A stretch of DNA of 64,000 nucleotides from Cyclobacterium lianum. GTDB taxonomy: Bacteria; Bacteroidota; Bacteroidia; Cytophagales; Cyclobacteriaceae. A program made the position numbers and the translations under genes. The notes below the pieces were generated by a model. The model ran no database searches. It saw nothing but the letters and a program-made list of their open reading frames with translations, and was not told where the DNA came from. This document shows, one piece after another, positions 37,401 to 46,255 of the stretch. The stretch spans positions 310,001-374,000 of the forward strand of contig NZ_FRCY01000005.1 of assembly GCF_900143075.1 (NCBI RefSeq), given 5' to 3'. Positions within the stretch are counted from its first letter, which is position 1; each line of letters opens with the position of its first letter.

Positions 37401-39470
37401 TTATTCAATATTTTCGAGTTCAGCAGCATAGCTGTTTAGAAAAGGGATAGTCAATTGCCACTTTTGGTTCTCCCGTACAATTTCCAATTTCACCCGGTTT
37501 TCATTTTCACTCAGGATCCTGGCATCCGGCAGGGACTCATCGCCTCTATGGGGCACCAACAGCCAAACCAGATTTTTTGAATTGTTAGTAGCTATTTCGT
37601 ATGCACTTACAGAATTGGGTTCATACAGGTTATATTCCGGACTGTACCAGCCTTGGATATCCGGTTCTTCCTGGCCCCTGATCATTCGGACTTCATGGTC
37701 TCGTTGGTTTCCTACCGGGACAATGGACAACTTATCCCCTCCCTGCTCACCTGTCACCATCTTTTCGTTTTGGGACAATGTAATATCGGGATGCCAATGC
37801 CATAGCGCCGTTAGCTTACGGGCTTGCCCGGTGAGTACCCGGTCCACTACCACCCAAAATTCATCGCGAACATAGAAAAGGCTACGAATGTGGGTCACCT
37901 GGCTTTCCATTCCCTCAAATTGGTCAAAGCTTTGAGAAGCGTAATCAAAATCTGCTGCTATTTTTACATATTTCTGATCCAATGCTTCAACTGCGTGAGT
38001 AGGGCCTGGGAGTTGGCCCTTGTCGTCAATGAGTAGCAGATTATGGCCTCGGCTACTTCTGGCATAAGGCCTGAATTTCTCTGCAACAGCACCGGTATAG
38101 GCAAATCTGCCGGCATCCACCAGAAAATCTTTTCCGAAAGCCGCAAGAGAAAGGTGCAATTTATCATTGTGCTGGTGTCCGCTCCCCCAGGGTCCCACAT
38201 CAAAAAACGACCAATGTGCTTCAGGATCAAATCCACTTCTGGATATCAAATGCCCCGCCCAGGGAAAAAAGTAGGAAGGACCTGATTCAGGAGCAGAGCC
38301 TTTTTCACCATTAGTCGCTATAAAGATCCAATCCGCCTGATTAAATTTTTCCGCACCCTGTAGGATCAGCTCACGGTCGCTTCCCCGGTCTCCATCATTA
38401 TTGAGAAGTCGGTGTCCGTCTGGTCGTACTGCATGGGCTATATAAGCATACATATCCTTGATGGTACTGGTAAAATAATCAGGTAGCTCCCGTCCGGCTT
38501 CCTTGCAAAGCGATTGGAACAACTCAAAATTATGCATGGACACATTGTGGTAGTGGGAGGCAAGTTCGGTTTGTACTCCGTCTGGATAAACCTGGTCCTT
38601 CATGCTTTCTACCATGGATTCGACGGCATAATCCAACCACTCATCAGATTTCTTAAACTCCGGAAAATAGGCTGCAATGGTAGCCAGAGCAGAAATCTCC
38701 ATGGTAAGCCAGTTGTTACCCCCATGAAAGTTCCGGCTGTAATGAGCATGGTCCGGCAGACTGCTCAGGATCAGCAGACGGGTGGCCGGAGAAAGGTATT
38801 CGCTGTCCAACATACCGTAGAAGACCCTGGACCAGGCTTTGGCCCTGGCGGCTACCTCCAGGCCTCTCCAGATGGATCCTGTCCCTTTCTCTCCAGGGTA
38901 AGGCATGCTTTTGATGATAAAATCCCGCAAGAACAAATCCATATATTCCGCATACCTGGGATTACCGGTTTCAAAATACGCATGCATCACTTGCATCAAC
39001 TGACTGTGTCGGTTTGAAAGCCATGCCCATTCTCTGTCATTATTTGGACCCTTATAATACCAGTCCCGGTGTCCATCAGGCAGCACCGGCACTTTGCCTC
39101 TCACATTCTGAATGGTAAAAATATCCTGCAAAATGGTATCTGCGGCGGCAACCCTTTGCGATGTTGGCGAGGCCGGAAGCTCTTTTCTCAGTGAAAGGCC
39201 ATTGGCACTGTTTTCATAATAATCCAGTAATTTCTCCGCTGCCTCCACCCATTTGTCCTGCGCTACTGCTGCCTCCACCATATTTAAACCGGAACGACTT
39301 AAATCCAGGTGATCGAAAATACCTCTAACTGTTTCAGGATAAGCCTGGTAAAGATCTTCAGCAGTCTGGATGGCTTGCCAATTTTTCTGCGCCGATACTT
39401 TGATTACGGCAATCAGAGTGATAAAAAGAATCAGCAGGCATTTTTTGGGTTTTGAATTTATACACATCAC
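37401..39470 (-). CDS. Secreted heparinase II/III-like polysaccharide lyase
   Basis: 689 residues, signal peptide ~9-27 (IAVIKVSAQ). The N-terminal half (~60-370) is an alpha/alpha-toroid with PDGHRDWYYKGPNNDREWAW, GNNWLTMEISALATIAAYF and ELASHYHNVSMHNFELFQSL, where the His/Tyr residues are likely catalytic. The C-terminal half (~395-640) is the heparinase II/III beta-sandwich, with the diagnostic HQHNDKLHLSLAAFGKDFLVDAGRFAYTG. It cleaves uronic-acid polysaccharide by beta-elimination; alginate or glycosaminoglycan-like chains are typical, but specificity cannot be assigned. There are no SusC/SusD genes around it, so it is not in a classical polysaccharide-utilisation locus. Confidence 0.88.
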   Translation of the reverse strand: MMCINSKPKKCLLILFITLIAVIKVSAQKNWQAIQTAEDLYQAYPETVRGIFDHLDLSRSGLNMVEAAVAQDKWVEAAEKLLDYYENSANGLSLRKELPASPTSQRVAAADTILQDIFTIQNVRGKVPVLPDGHRDWYYKGPNNDREWAWLSNRHSQLMQVMHAYFETGNPRYAEYMDLFLRDFIIKSMPYPGEKGTGSIWRGLEVAARAKAWSRVFYGMLDSEYLSPATRLLILSSLPDHAHYSRNFHGGNNWLTMEISALATIAAYFPEFKKSDEWLDYAVESMVESMKDQVYPDGVQTELASHYHNVSMHNFELFQSLCKEAGRELPDYFTSTIKDMYAYIAHAVRPDGHRLLNNDGDRGSDRELILQGAEKFNQADWIFIATNGEKGSAPESGPSYFFPWAGHLISRSGFDPEAHWSFFDVGPWGSGHQHNDKLHLSLAAFGKDFLVDAGRFAYTGAVAEKFRPYARSSRGHNLLLIDDKGQLPGPTHAVEALDQKYVKIAADFDYASQSFDQFEGMESQVTHIRSLFYVRDEFWVVVDRVLTGQARKLTALWHWHPDITLSQNEKMVTGEQGGDKLSIVPVGNQRDHEVRMIRGQEEPDIQGWYSPEYNLYEPNSVSAYEIATNNSKNLVWLLVPHRGDESLPDARILSENENRVKLEIVRENQKWQLTIPFLNSYAAELENIE

Positions 39471-39645
39471 TTTTCAAAATTGTTCATTATTAAATGTACC
39501 TAAAAACAGCAAAAAATACCTGTCATTTCGGAGGTCTTATGAAAAAAACCGGATCTGTGCTTGCCCGATGCTACTAAAAAAAGAAGGTGTTTACCAATAA
39601 ACAATCAAATGTCTACAGCATTATCAGAAATAAAAAAATTCTGAT

Positions 39646-40185
39646 TCACTCCGACAACAAATCTTCTAACTCCTTTAATATGGTTTCAGCTTCCTCCCTT
39701 TTCAACTCAAAAGCCTCGTCATGTGAGGCATTATTCAAAAAATGCTTCCAATGCTTTTCCGCCTTTTTCAACGTTCGGGGACTGATATCGAATTCGGTAT
39801 AATCGAGGTGAACTTTGGCCAGTGCAGCCGCTTTGAAGTTACCAAAAAGGTAGATGCGAAACAGGTCCACAAACTTTTGGCTTAAATCAAATTCTTCCAA
39901 CAAAGAAACCAACCCGCCATTATGGGTATGGTTAGCGGGTTTATGAATGACAGCCAATAGCGCATTTAATGATTTGTCACTTTCCTCCGGTATCATGGAT
40001 AAAGTCTTCGCCGCCAGAAAAGCGTCTTCCATATCTCCTTCGTTCATTACCTGTATCAACTTATTACGTATCTCTGGGTTTCCCATGCGGGCCAGGTGCT
40101 CTCCATATTTTAAAGGCTCTTCCTGGTTCTTGTCCAGCATTTTCTCCAGTAAGCCATTGATTTTTTGTTCCTGTTCTTCAGTCAT
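39646..40185 (-). CDS. HEAT-repeat-like cytoplasmic protein
   Basis: 179 residues, helical throughout: several ~35-residue paired helices (LLEKMLDKNQEEPLKYGEHLARMG, IRNKLIQVMNEGDMEDAFLAAKTLSMI, NALLAVIHKPANH) and an acidic C-terminal helix ending LKELEDLLSE. The pattern is that of HEAT/ARM-like repeats; there are no signal or membrane segments. No family name can be given; a protein-binding role is inferred from the fold. It precedes the SPFH-operon end by 134 bp on the same strand. Confidence 0.62.
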   Translation of the reverse strand: MTEEQEQKINGLLEKMLDKNQEEPLKYGEHLARMGNPEIRNKLIQVMNEGDMEDAFLAAKTLSMIPEESDKSLNALLAVIHKPANHTHNGGLVSLLEEFDLSQKFVDLFRIYLFGNFKAAALAKVHLDYTEFDISPRTLKKAEKHWKHFLNNASHDEAFELKREEAETILKELEDLLSE

Positions 40186-40319
40186 AAATTTAATATTGAA
40201 TGATTAAATCCTTATTGAAGGTTAATTTTAGCAATTATTTCAAAACAAAAAACAATCCCACAAAAATTCGGGGATTGCAAGACAATTTAAACCAATTGGA
40301 TTGGAACTGAGCATTACAG

Positions 40320-40508
40320 TTACCCTGAATCATTATCAGACTGGTTTTGCTGGTTTTTTTTAGGAAGCCGGCCTGCTTTTTTTAAAGCATCGTGAATTAG
40401 CCACTCCAGCTGTCCGTTGGTGCTTCTGAATTCATCCGCTGCCCACTTTTCCACAGCCTTCATCATTTTCTCATCTATCCTCAGGGCGAAGGGTTTCTTT
40501 TGCGCCAT
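40320..40508 (-). CDS. Arc-like small DNA-binding-domain protein
   Basis: 62 residues beginning MAQKKPFALRIDEKMMKAVEKWAADEFRS: a ribbon followed by helices as in Arc/MetJ ribbon-helix-helix proteins, with the characteristic LRI(D/N)E strand, and the TNGQLEWLIHDALKKAGRL helix. The length and sequence match small Arc-type proteins common beside SPFH genes in Cytophagales. It follows the membrane gene by 4 bp, so it belongs to that operon. It could be a true regulator or a repurposed RHH fold. Confidence 0.75.
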   Translation of the reverse strand: MAQKKPFALRIDEKMMKAVEKWAADEFRSTNGQLEWLIHDALKKAGRLPKKNQQNQSDNDSG

Positions 40509-40512
40509 TTTA

Positions 40513-40995
40513 TTATTTTACGAGTTTCCAATTTTCCCATGCTGCCATCAGTTCCTCCGGTTTTTGGGTACTCAATACAAAACTACCCTTTTTCAGGTGA
40601 ACCCTTATGGCATGCCTTACACTGAAAATGTAACGCCACTCTCCGCTCAGGCTGTACCTGATCCCGATGCCTCCTGTTCTCCAGGTTGCACGGGTAGAGA
40701 CAGGTTCAATATGCTGAATGTTCTCCCAGGAATACTTTTTCCAGGAATTGACAAAAGGCGGACTCTTAAAACTTAGCCCCCAATCATCCATCCTGATTTC
40801 CAGCTTCATCGTCAGTAACAACCATAAAACCAAGCCCATTACAGCCATGAGCAGTGTCAGGGCAATGCTATCCTGAAGGCCGGCATCTCCGAAGAGAGTC
40901 CTCAACAGCTGAATAATACCAAAAAGCAGCGAAAGAACCAGAAAAAGGGGAAGCAACCAGATTTTTCTGAGGTATTGCTCTTCCTTAAAAACCAT
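40513..40995 (-). CDS. Two-helix membrane protein with a PH-like domain
   Basis: 160 residues: two membrane helices at ~12-33 and ~42-63, then a ~95-residue soluble domain (LEIRMDDWGLSFKSPPF, YSWENIQHIEPVS, IRVHLKKGSFVLSTQKPEEL) that resembles the bacterial PH / YdbT-type fold. It sits between the SPFH gene (3 bp upstream) and the Arc-like gene (4 bp downstream), so the three are co-translated. It probably works with the SPFH protein in membrane organisation. Confidence 0.7.
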   Translation of the reverse strand: MVFKEEQYLRKIWLLPLFLVLSLLFGIIQLLRTLFGDAGLQDSIALTLLMAVMGLVLWLLLTMKLEIRMDDWGLSFKSPPFVNSWKKYSWENIQHIEPVSTRATWRTGGIGIRYSLSGEWRYIFSVRHAIRVHLKKGSFVLSTQKPEELMAAWENWKLVK

Positions 40996-40998
40996 GAT

Positions 40999-41847
40999 CT
41001 ATGAGTTGAGGGTTCCTACATTCACTACCGGACTGGCATTTTTGTCCGAGCAGAGTACCACCATCAGGTTGCTGACCATGGCCGCTTTCTTCTCGTCTTC
41101 AAAGTCGATGATTCCTTTGATTTTCAAATCATCGAGAGCCATCTCCACCATGCCAACCGCCCCATCCACGATCATTCTCCTGGCTGCCACTATGGCTGTT
41201 GCCTGTTGCCTTTGCAACATGGCGGAAGCTATCTCCGAGGAGTAGGCCAAATGGGAAATCCTGGCTTCGATCACTTTTATCCCGGCATGTTGCAGGCGGT
41301 CACTGATTTCATCCTCAAGGGACTTATTTACATCCTCCACCCCGGAACGAAGGGTCACTTCTGCATGTTCGTCCTCAAAATTGTCGTAAGGATAGGTCCC
41401 GGCCATTTTTCTGACTGCGGCATCTGCCTGAAGGTGCACGAAATTCTCGTAGTCATCTACATCGAAGGACGCCTTAAAGGTATCCTCCACCTGCCAGACC
41501 ACAATGGTACCTACCATTACCGGGTTACCGATTTTGTCATTCACCTTTAATGGTTTGTTTTCAAAATTTCTTACCCGCAATGAAATCTTCTTTTTACTTA
41601 TAAAGGGATTGACCCAGAAAAAACCATCCGCTTTCACCGTACCTTTATAGGATCCGAAAAGCAGAAGCACCATGGCTTTATTGGGCTCTACGATAAAAAA
41701 CCCGGGAAGAATAAGAAAGAATGCCAGTGCGACCGGAAAGGCCAAAAGAAAGGCTTTTACTGCAAAGGCAAAAATGGTGAGGGCCAGAAGGCCTAAAGCT
41801 ACAAGGATAAACAAGTATCCGGACTGGGGTTTTACAACTTTCTCCAT
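40999..41847 (-). CDS. SPFH (stomatin/prohibitin) domain membrane protein
   Basis: 282 residues. Two hydrophobic segments at ~8-48 (LFILVALGLLALTIFAFAVKAFLLAFPVALAFFL), then the SPFH core: GFFIVEPNKAMVLLLFGSYKGTVKADGFFWVNPF, LRVRNFENKPLKVNDKIGNPV and the helical C-terminal LQHAGIKVIEARISHLAYSSEIASAMLQRQQA. The family forms ring assemblies on membranes and scaffolds proteases or lipids. It heads a three-gene minus-strand operon, with its promoter in the 554-bp spacer to 42401. Confidence 0.88.
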   Translation of the reverse strand: MEKVVKPQSGYLFILVALGLLALTIFAFAVKAFLLAFPVALAFFLILPGFFIVEPNKAMVLLLFGSYKGTVKADGFFWVNPFISKKKISLRVRNFENKPLKVNDKIGNPVMVGTIVVWQVEDTFKASFDVDDYENFVHLQADAAVRKMAGTYPYDNFEDEHAEVTLRSGVEDVNKSLEDEISDRLQHAGIKVIEARISHLAYSSEIASAMLQRQQATAIVAARRMIVDGAVGMVEMALDDLKIKGIIDFEDEKKAAMVSNLMVVLCSDKNASPVVNVGTLNS

Positions 41848-42401
41848 ACTATTTTAATATTAAATTGATATCATTTTAATTATACGAAATAATTTTCAGT
41901 CGGTTCGGTTATATTGAATTAATTATCAGGGCTATGCCTTAAAACAGACGGATCATCATATTTTTTCTAATTTCCCGTGCCGGACAGACCTGATCCTACC
42001 TGATAATCTAAAGAAAAAATAAACAGGTTGACCTTGCTTTAGCGCACACAGCATCAATTGAGGTTGTAACCTGAACCTGGCTCAGGTTTTCCCGTTGGGA
42101 TACGAAAAAATTACCAGGAATCATAAATGCTGTCCGGAAATGGGACGAAAGTGTCCAGATAAGAAGCAAATCACTCTGCTGCTAATATCGTTATTTGTTT
42201 GAATGTGAGGCTGATAATAAAATGGCATGGTACTGGATCAATTATCCCGAGAATGGATTACATCGTCTATTTACCCGAATAACTGCTTATATTTAAAACC
42301 ATTAAATCCAATTTCTGGTCGTTGTTTTAAACAAATATTTGTTTTTGAGATAAAAAATTACCATTGTCCGCCGACACTTCAATTGTAAATAATTATTAGT
42401 T
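41848..42401 (+). promoter_or_regulatory. Divergent spacer with a tricorn-gene promoter
   Basis: 554 bp between the minus-strand SPFH operon and the tricorn-like gene, with no gene seen. At 42338-42366 TTTG is followed after 17 bp by TACCATTG, close to the Bacteroidota -33 TTTG / -7 TAnnTTTG pattern, 35 bp before the ATG. A short dyad (AACCTG-N9-CAGGTT) lies near 42068-42088, and AT-rich stretches at 42290-42360. Confidence 0.4.
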
Positions 42402-45400
42402 ATGAAAGGTAAAATATTCACTCTGTTTATACTGATGGTGACCTGGCCAGGATTTAGGGCCAGCGCACAAATTGATGCTAAAATTGCCCAATACCCGGAT
42501 GTCTCCTCCACATCTATAACGTTTTCCTATGGAGGAGACATCTGGATAGTGCCAAAAAAAGGTGGGCTTGCCCAACGGTTAACCAGCGCAAATGGGGAAG
42601 AATCGTTTCCCCGATTTTCCCCTGATGGATCTGAGATAGCTTTCAGTGCGAATTATGATGGAAATGTGGACGTATATGTGATGCCTTCAGAGGGGGGTGT
42701 ACCGGAACGAATCACCCACCATGGAATGAGTGACAGGGTAGTAGATTGGCATCCGGACGGCAAGCATCTGATTTTTGCTTCAGGAAGAGAAAGTGAAAAA
42801 CAGCGCTTTTCACAATTTTACCAGGCAACTTCTCGCGGAGGATTCCCTCATAAGCTTCCTGTACCCTATGGCGAGTTTGGGATGCTTTCTCCCGATGGAC
42901 AGAAAATTGCCTATACTCCTAAAAGTCGTGCGTTCCGAACCTGGAAGCGGTATACAGGGGGCATGGCTACCGATATTTTTATTTTTGATCTTGAGAATTT
43001 TGCTGCCGAAAACATCAGTAACAGCCCCTATAACGATGAATTTCCCATGTGGGCTGAAAACGAAAACATCTATTTTCTTTCTGACCGGGGTGAAAACCAA
43101 CGCAATAATATCTGGCGATATGATTTGAAAGAAAAGTCTTTGCATCAAATCACACATTTTATGGATTTTGATGTGCATTTTCCAAGCCTGGGATCCGGAG
43201 ATATCGTTTTTGAAGCTGCTGGCAAAATTTATCTTCTGGATCTAAGCTCAGAAAAATATGAAGAAGTGGCAATACAGGTCAGTGCTGATCTGGCCACTTT
43301 GATGCCGCGGAAAATCAAAGTTGAAGAACATTTGGCCAATGCCTGGCTGGCATACGATGGCAATCGTGCAGTGGTGGAGGCAAGGGGAGAATTGTTTTCG
43401 GTACCGGCCGTAGATGGAGCAGTGATCAACCTCAGTCAAAGTCCCGGTGTTGCGGAGCGCTATCCCTCCTGGTCTCCTGACGGCAGGTACATTGCCTATT
43501 GGAGCGATCGCACGGGGGAGTATGAATTAACTCTTAGAGATATGGAGATCCCCGGGGAGGAAACAACCTTAAGCGATTATGGGCCAGGATACCGTTACCG
43601 TATTTTTTGGTCGCCGGACAGTGAGAAAATGGCCTTTATAGATAAGACCATGACACTGTACATTTACGATTACAACACAAAAGTCACCACCCGGGTCGAT
43701 CAAATGAAATTCCTATATGAAGGGGGATTGAGAAATTTTTCGGTTTCCTGGTCTCCGGATAGTCGATACATTACGTTTGAAAAGGACTTGGGTAACCGGA
43801 AAACTGCCATTGCCATATACGACTACCAGGAGAAATCCCTTCAGCAGGCGACATCGGGTTTTTATGACGACCAAAACCCAGTCTTCGATCCGGAGGGAAA
43901 GTTTATCTTTTTTATTACCCAAAGAAATTTTGACCCTGTATACAGTGATTTTGAAGGAAGTTGGGTATATGTCAACAGCAGTCAACTGGCGGCAATTCCC
44001 CTTTCAAGAGAAACGCCTTCCCCGCTTTCCCCTAAAAATGACCATACCCCGGTAAAGGATGAAACAGAAGAAAAACCCAAGGAGGAAGAAGATACTTCAG
44101 AAAAGAAGAAAACAGAGACAGAAATCACTACCATAGACTGGGAGGGAATGGAAGAGCGATTGGTAATTTTACCTCCTAAGGCTGGAAATTACAGGACCAT
44201 GGGCGCTGCAAAAGGTAAAGTGACCTATTTGAAATATCCGGTGGCTGGTACTCCGGAGGCCAGGGCCGACCTGGTTTACTATGACATGGAAGAAAGAAAA
44301 GAACATACCATTCTGACAGAAGTGGACGGGTACCAATTGTCGGCAAATGGCAAAAAGGTACTTGTCAATAGCAATGGTTCATTGGCGGTAATCCCAATGA
44401 ACAAAGACCAGAAAATAGAGGAAAAATTGCCCCTCTCAAAAATGGAAATGACGTTGGACCCAAAAAAGGAATGGAGGCAGCTCTTTATGGACACCTGGCG
44501 TTTTGAAAGAGATTTCTTCTATGACCCCAACATGCATGGGGTAAATTGGGAAGCCATGAAATCCCGTTACGAGAAACTGCTGGACCATGCCATTACCCGT
44601 TGGGATGTCAATTACATTTTGGGGGAACTGATCGCTGAAATTTCGGCATCACATACTTATCGGGGAGGCGGTGATACAGAAAAGGCGCTCAGTAAGCAAA
44701 CAGGTTACCTGGGTATAGATTGGGGATTGAAGGAGGGAGCCTATTATATAAAAAAAATCATTCGTGCAGCTGCCTGGGATACGGAGGTCCGGTCCCCCCT
44801 GACCCAGCCTGGCATCGGGATAAAAGAAGGTGATTTTATCCTGGCAGTCAATGGCCTACCTTTGGATACAGGCAGGGATCCCTGGGCTCTGTTTGAAGGA
44901 TTGGCTGAAGAAACAGTTGAGCTGACAGTCAACCACACTCCGGAAATCAAAGGGGCGAGGAAGGTATTGGTCAGGACCCTGGCAGATGAAACCCGGCTTC
45001 GAAACCTGGCCTGGATAGAATCTAACAGAAAAAAAGTAGCCGAGGCTACCGGGGGAAGGATCGGCTACATTTATGTGCCAAGCACGGGTCAGGATGGACA
45101 GGAAGAACTGGCCAGGATGTTTTACGCACAGTTTGACAAAGAAGGCCTGATTATCGACGAACGCTTTAACAATGGCGGCCAGATTCCCGATCGGTTTATA
45201 GAATTGCTAAACCGCCCTGCCCTTGCTTTTTGGGCGGTGCGAGATGGACAAACCTGGCAGTGGCCTCCGGTGGCCAATTTTGGTCCCAAAGTCATGTTGA
45301 TCAATGGCTGGAGCGGCTCCGGTGGGGATGCATTTCCTGATTATTTCAAAAAATCCGGTTTAGGGCCCTTGATCGGTACCCGAACCTGGGGAGGATTGAT

Positions 45401-45653
45401 AGGCATCAGCGGAGCACCCAACCTGATTGATGGAGGTAATGTAACGGTGCCCACTTTCCGGATGTATGATCCTGACGGGGATTGGTTCAGGGAAGGTTAT
45501 GGTGTCGACCCTGATATTGGAGTCCCGGAAGACCCCACTCAGTTGGCACAGGGAAAAGATCCCCAATTGGAAAAGGCCATTGAAGAGGTATTGCATTTGC
45601 TGAAAATCCAACCAAACAATACACCTGTCGTTCCAGCCTATGAGGAAAAATAA
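42402..45653 (+). CDS. Tricorn-like S41 protease, secreted
   Basis: 1083 residues with a signal peptide (~1-22, FRASAQ). Beta-propeller repeats fill ~30-560, the PD40-type motif F-S-P-D-G recurring (FPRFSPDGSEIAFSA, YPSWSPDGRYIAYWSDR, FSVSWSPDSRYITF). A charged Glu/Lys linker (~540-575) precedes the C-terminal protease: PDZ ~770-850 (GIGIKEGDFILAVNGLPL) and S41 ~880-1050 with ERFNNGGQIPDRF and the nucleophile region GWSGSGGDAFP near residue 970, then TRTWGGLIG. Tricorn proteins digest oligopeptides; bacterial secreted homologs act in the periplasm or outside. It carries its own promoter and stands alone. Confidence 0.92.
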   Translation: MKGKIFTLFILMVTWPGFRASAQIDAKIAQYPDVSSTSITFSYGGDIWIVPKKGGLAQRLTSANGEESFPRFSPDGSEIAFSANYDGNVDVYVMPSEGGVPERITHHGMSDRVVDWHPDGKHLIFASGRESEKQRFSQFYQATSRGGFPHKLPVPYGEFGMLSPDGQKIAYTPKSRAFRTWKRYTGGMATDIFIFDLENFAAENISNSPYNDEFPMWAENENIYFLSDRGENQRNNIWRYDLKEKSLHQITHFMDFDVHFPSLGSGDIVFEAAGKIYLLDLSSEKYEEVAIQVSADLATLMPRKIKVEEHLANAWLAYDGNRAVVEARGELFSVPAVDGAVINLSQSPGVAERYPSWSPDGRYIAYWSDRTGEYELTLRDMEIPGEETTLSDYGPGYRYRIFWSPDSEKMAFIDKTMTLYIYDYNTKVTTRVDQMKFLYEGGLRNFSVSWSPDSRYITFEKDLGNRKTAIAIYDYQEKSLQQATSGFYDDQNPVFDPEGKFIFFITQRNFDPVYSDFEGSWVYVNSSQLAAIPLSRETPSPLSPKNDHTPVKDETEEKPKEEEDTSEKKKTETEITTIDWEGMEERLVILPPKAGNYRTMGAAKGKVTYLKYPVAGTPEARADLVYYDMEERKEHTILTEVDGYQLSANGKKVLVNSNGSLAVIPMNKDQKIEEKLPLSKMEMTLDPKKEWRQLFMDTWRFERDFFYDPNMHGVNWEAMKSRYEKLLDHAITRWDVNYILGELIAEISASHTYRGGGDTEKALSKQTGYLGIDWGLKEGAYYIKKIIRAAAWDTEVRSPLTQPGIGIKEGDFILAVNGLPLDTGRDPWALFEGLAEETVELTVNHTPEIKGARKVLVRTLADETRLRNLAWIESNRKKVAEATGGRIGYIYVPSTGQDGQEELARMFYAQFDKEGLIIDERFNNGGQIPDRFIELLNRPALAFWAVRDGQTWQWPPVANFGPKVMLINGWSGSGGDAFPDYFKKSGLGPLIGTRTWGGLIGISGAPNLIDGGNVTVPTFRMYDPDGDWFREGYGVDPDIGVPEDPTQLAQGKDPQLEKAIEEVLHLLKIQPNNTPVVPAYEEK

Positions 45654-46206
45654 TGTGTATAACTTGAGTTTTTATCAAATTTATCTGTGTAAAAATTGTT
45701 TACAAATAAAATCTTATAAAATTGCTAATGGTTCAATAACTCACTATATTTAACAGTATCAAGTAAGAGATAAAAGATCGGAAGTAAAGTTCCGGGCAAG
45801 GGTAAGGACACAGGATAGAGAACGAAATGTACAGCGTCCGAAATGACACTGTTTGAAACGGGAAACCGCAGATGTTCCATAATCCAATGCCGATTTCCGA
45901 AAGGATTTAAGTGTAGTGTCATCGATACCTAAAGTCATTCCTCTGGGAAACTGGAGAAAAATCAAAATAACTGTAGCTTGGCATGATATGAAGACCACGG
46001 TCTTTACATCGTGAAACGGGAAATATTCACTAAGAATGCTTCCCGTTTTTGTTTTTATCCGGTTTCGGCAGCACAGGTTTCCATACCGCTAATAAAAAAA
46101 TACACCTTCCTCTCCCTACCCTCTCAAACCGGTATTTTGTCATTCTTCACAATTTTTTACAAAAGCCAATAGATAAAATCATTTTTTTATATATTGTCGA
46201 AAAGTT
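45654..46206 (+). ncRNA. Possible untranslated RNA in the tricorn-MFS gap
   Basis: The gap after the tricorn gene has no convincing ORF (short minus frames at 45725-45998 have no coding character I recognise). It ends in a clear rho-independent terminator at 46014-46056, AAACGGGAA / TTCCCGTTT with a 17-base loop and T-rich tail, preceded by a small hairpin (AAGAC-N4-GTCTT near 45992). The element TGAAACGGGAAA occurs twice, near 45846 and 46012. A terminator ~360 bp past the last stop, with non-coding structured sequence before it, suggests either a long 3'UTR or an sRNA. No known RNA family is recognised. Confidence 0.35.
46014..46056 (+). terminator. Rho-independent terminator in the 45654-46255 gap
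   Basis: A 9-bp perfect stem (AAACGGGAA / TTCCCGTTT), a 17-base loop, and an interrupted T tract (TTTTT-G-TTTTT). It serves the plus strand, thus the tricorn gene or an untranslated RNA. Confidence 0.65.
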
Positions 46207-46218
46207 TTGATTAATCAA
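46207..46218. promoter_or_regulatory. 12-bp palindrome before the MFS gene
   Basis: TTGATTAATCAA, 38 bp upstream of the ATG at 46256, is a perfect palindrome in an AT-rich promoter-like region. It may be an operator for a local regulator; short AT palindromes also arise by chance. Confidence 0.3.
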
Positions 46219-46255
46219 CCTCAAACAATATTTAAAACTTCTAAACCCAATCTCA

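Noticed and set aside
45725-45998. Possible transposase remnant on the minus strand (short frames with DDT and NRHW motifs)
   Set aside because: The two overlapping frames do not line up with the order of any transposase motif I know, and neither is long enough to support a call.
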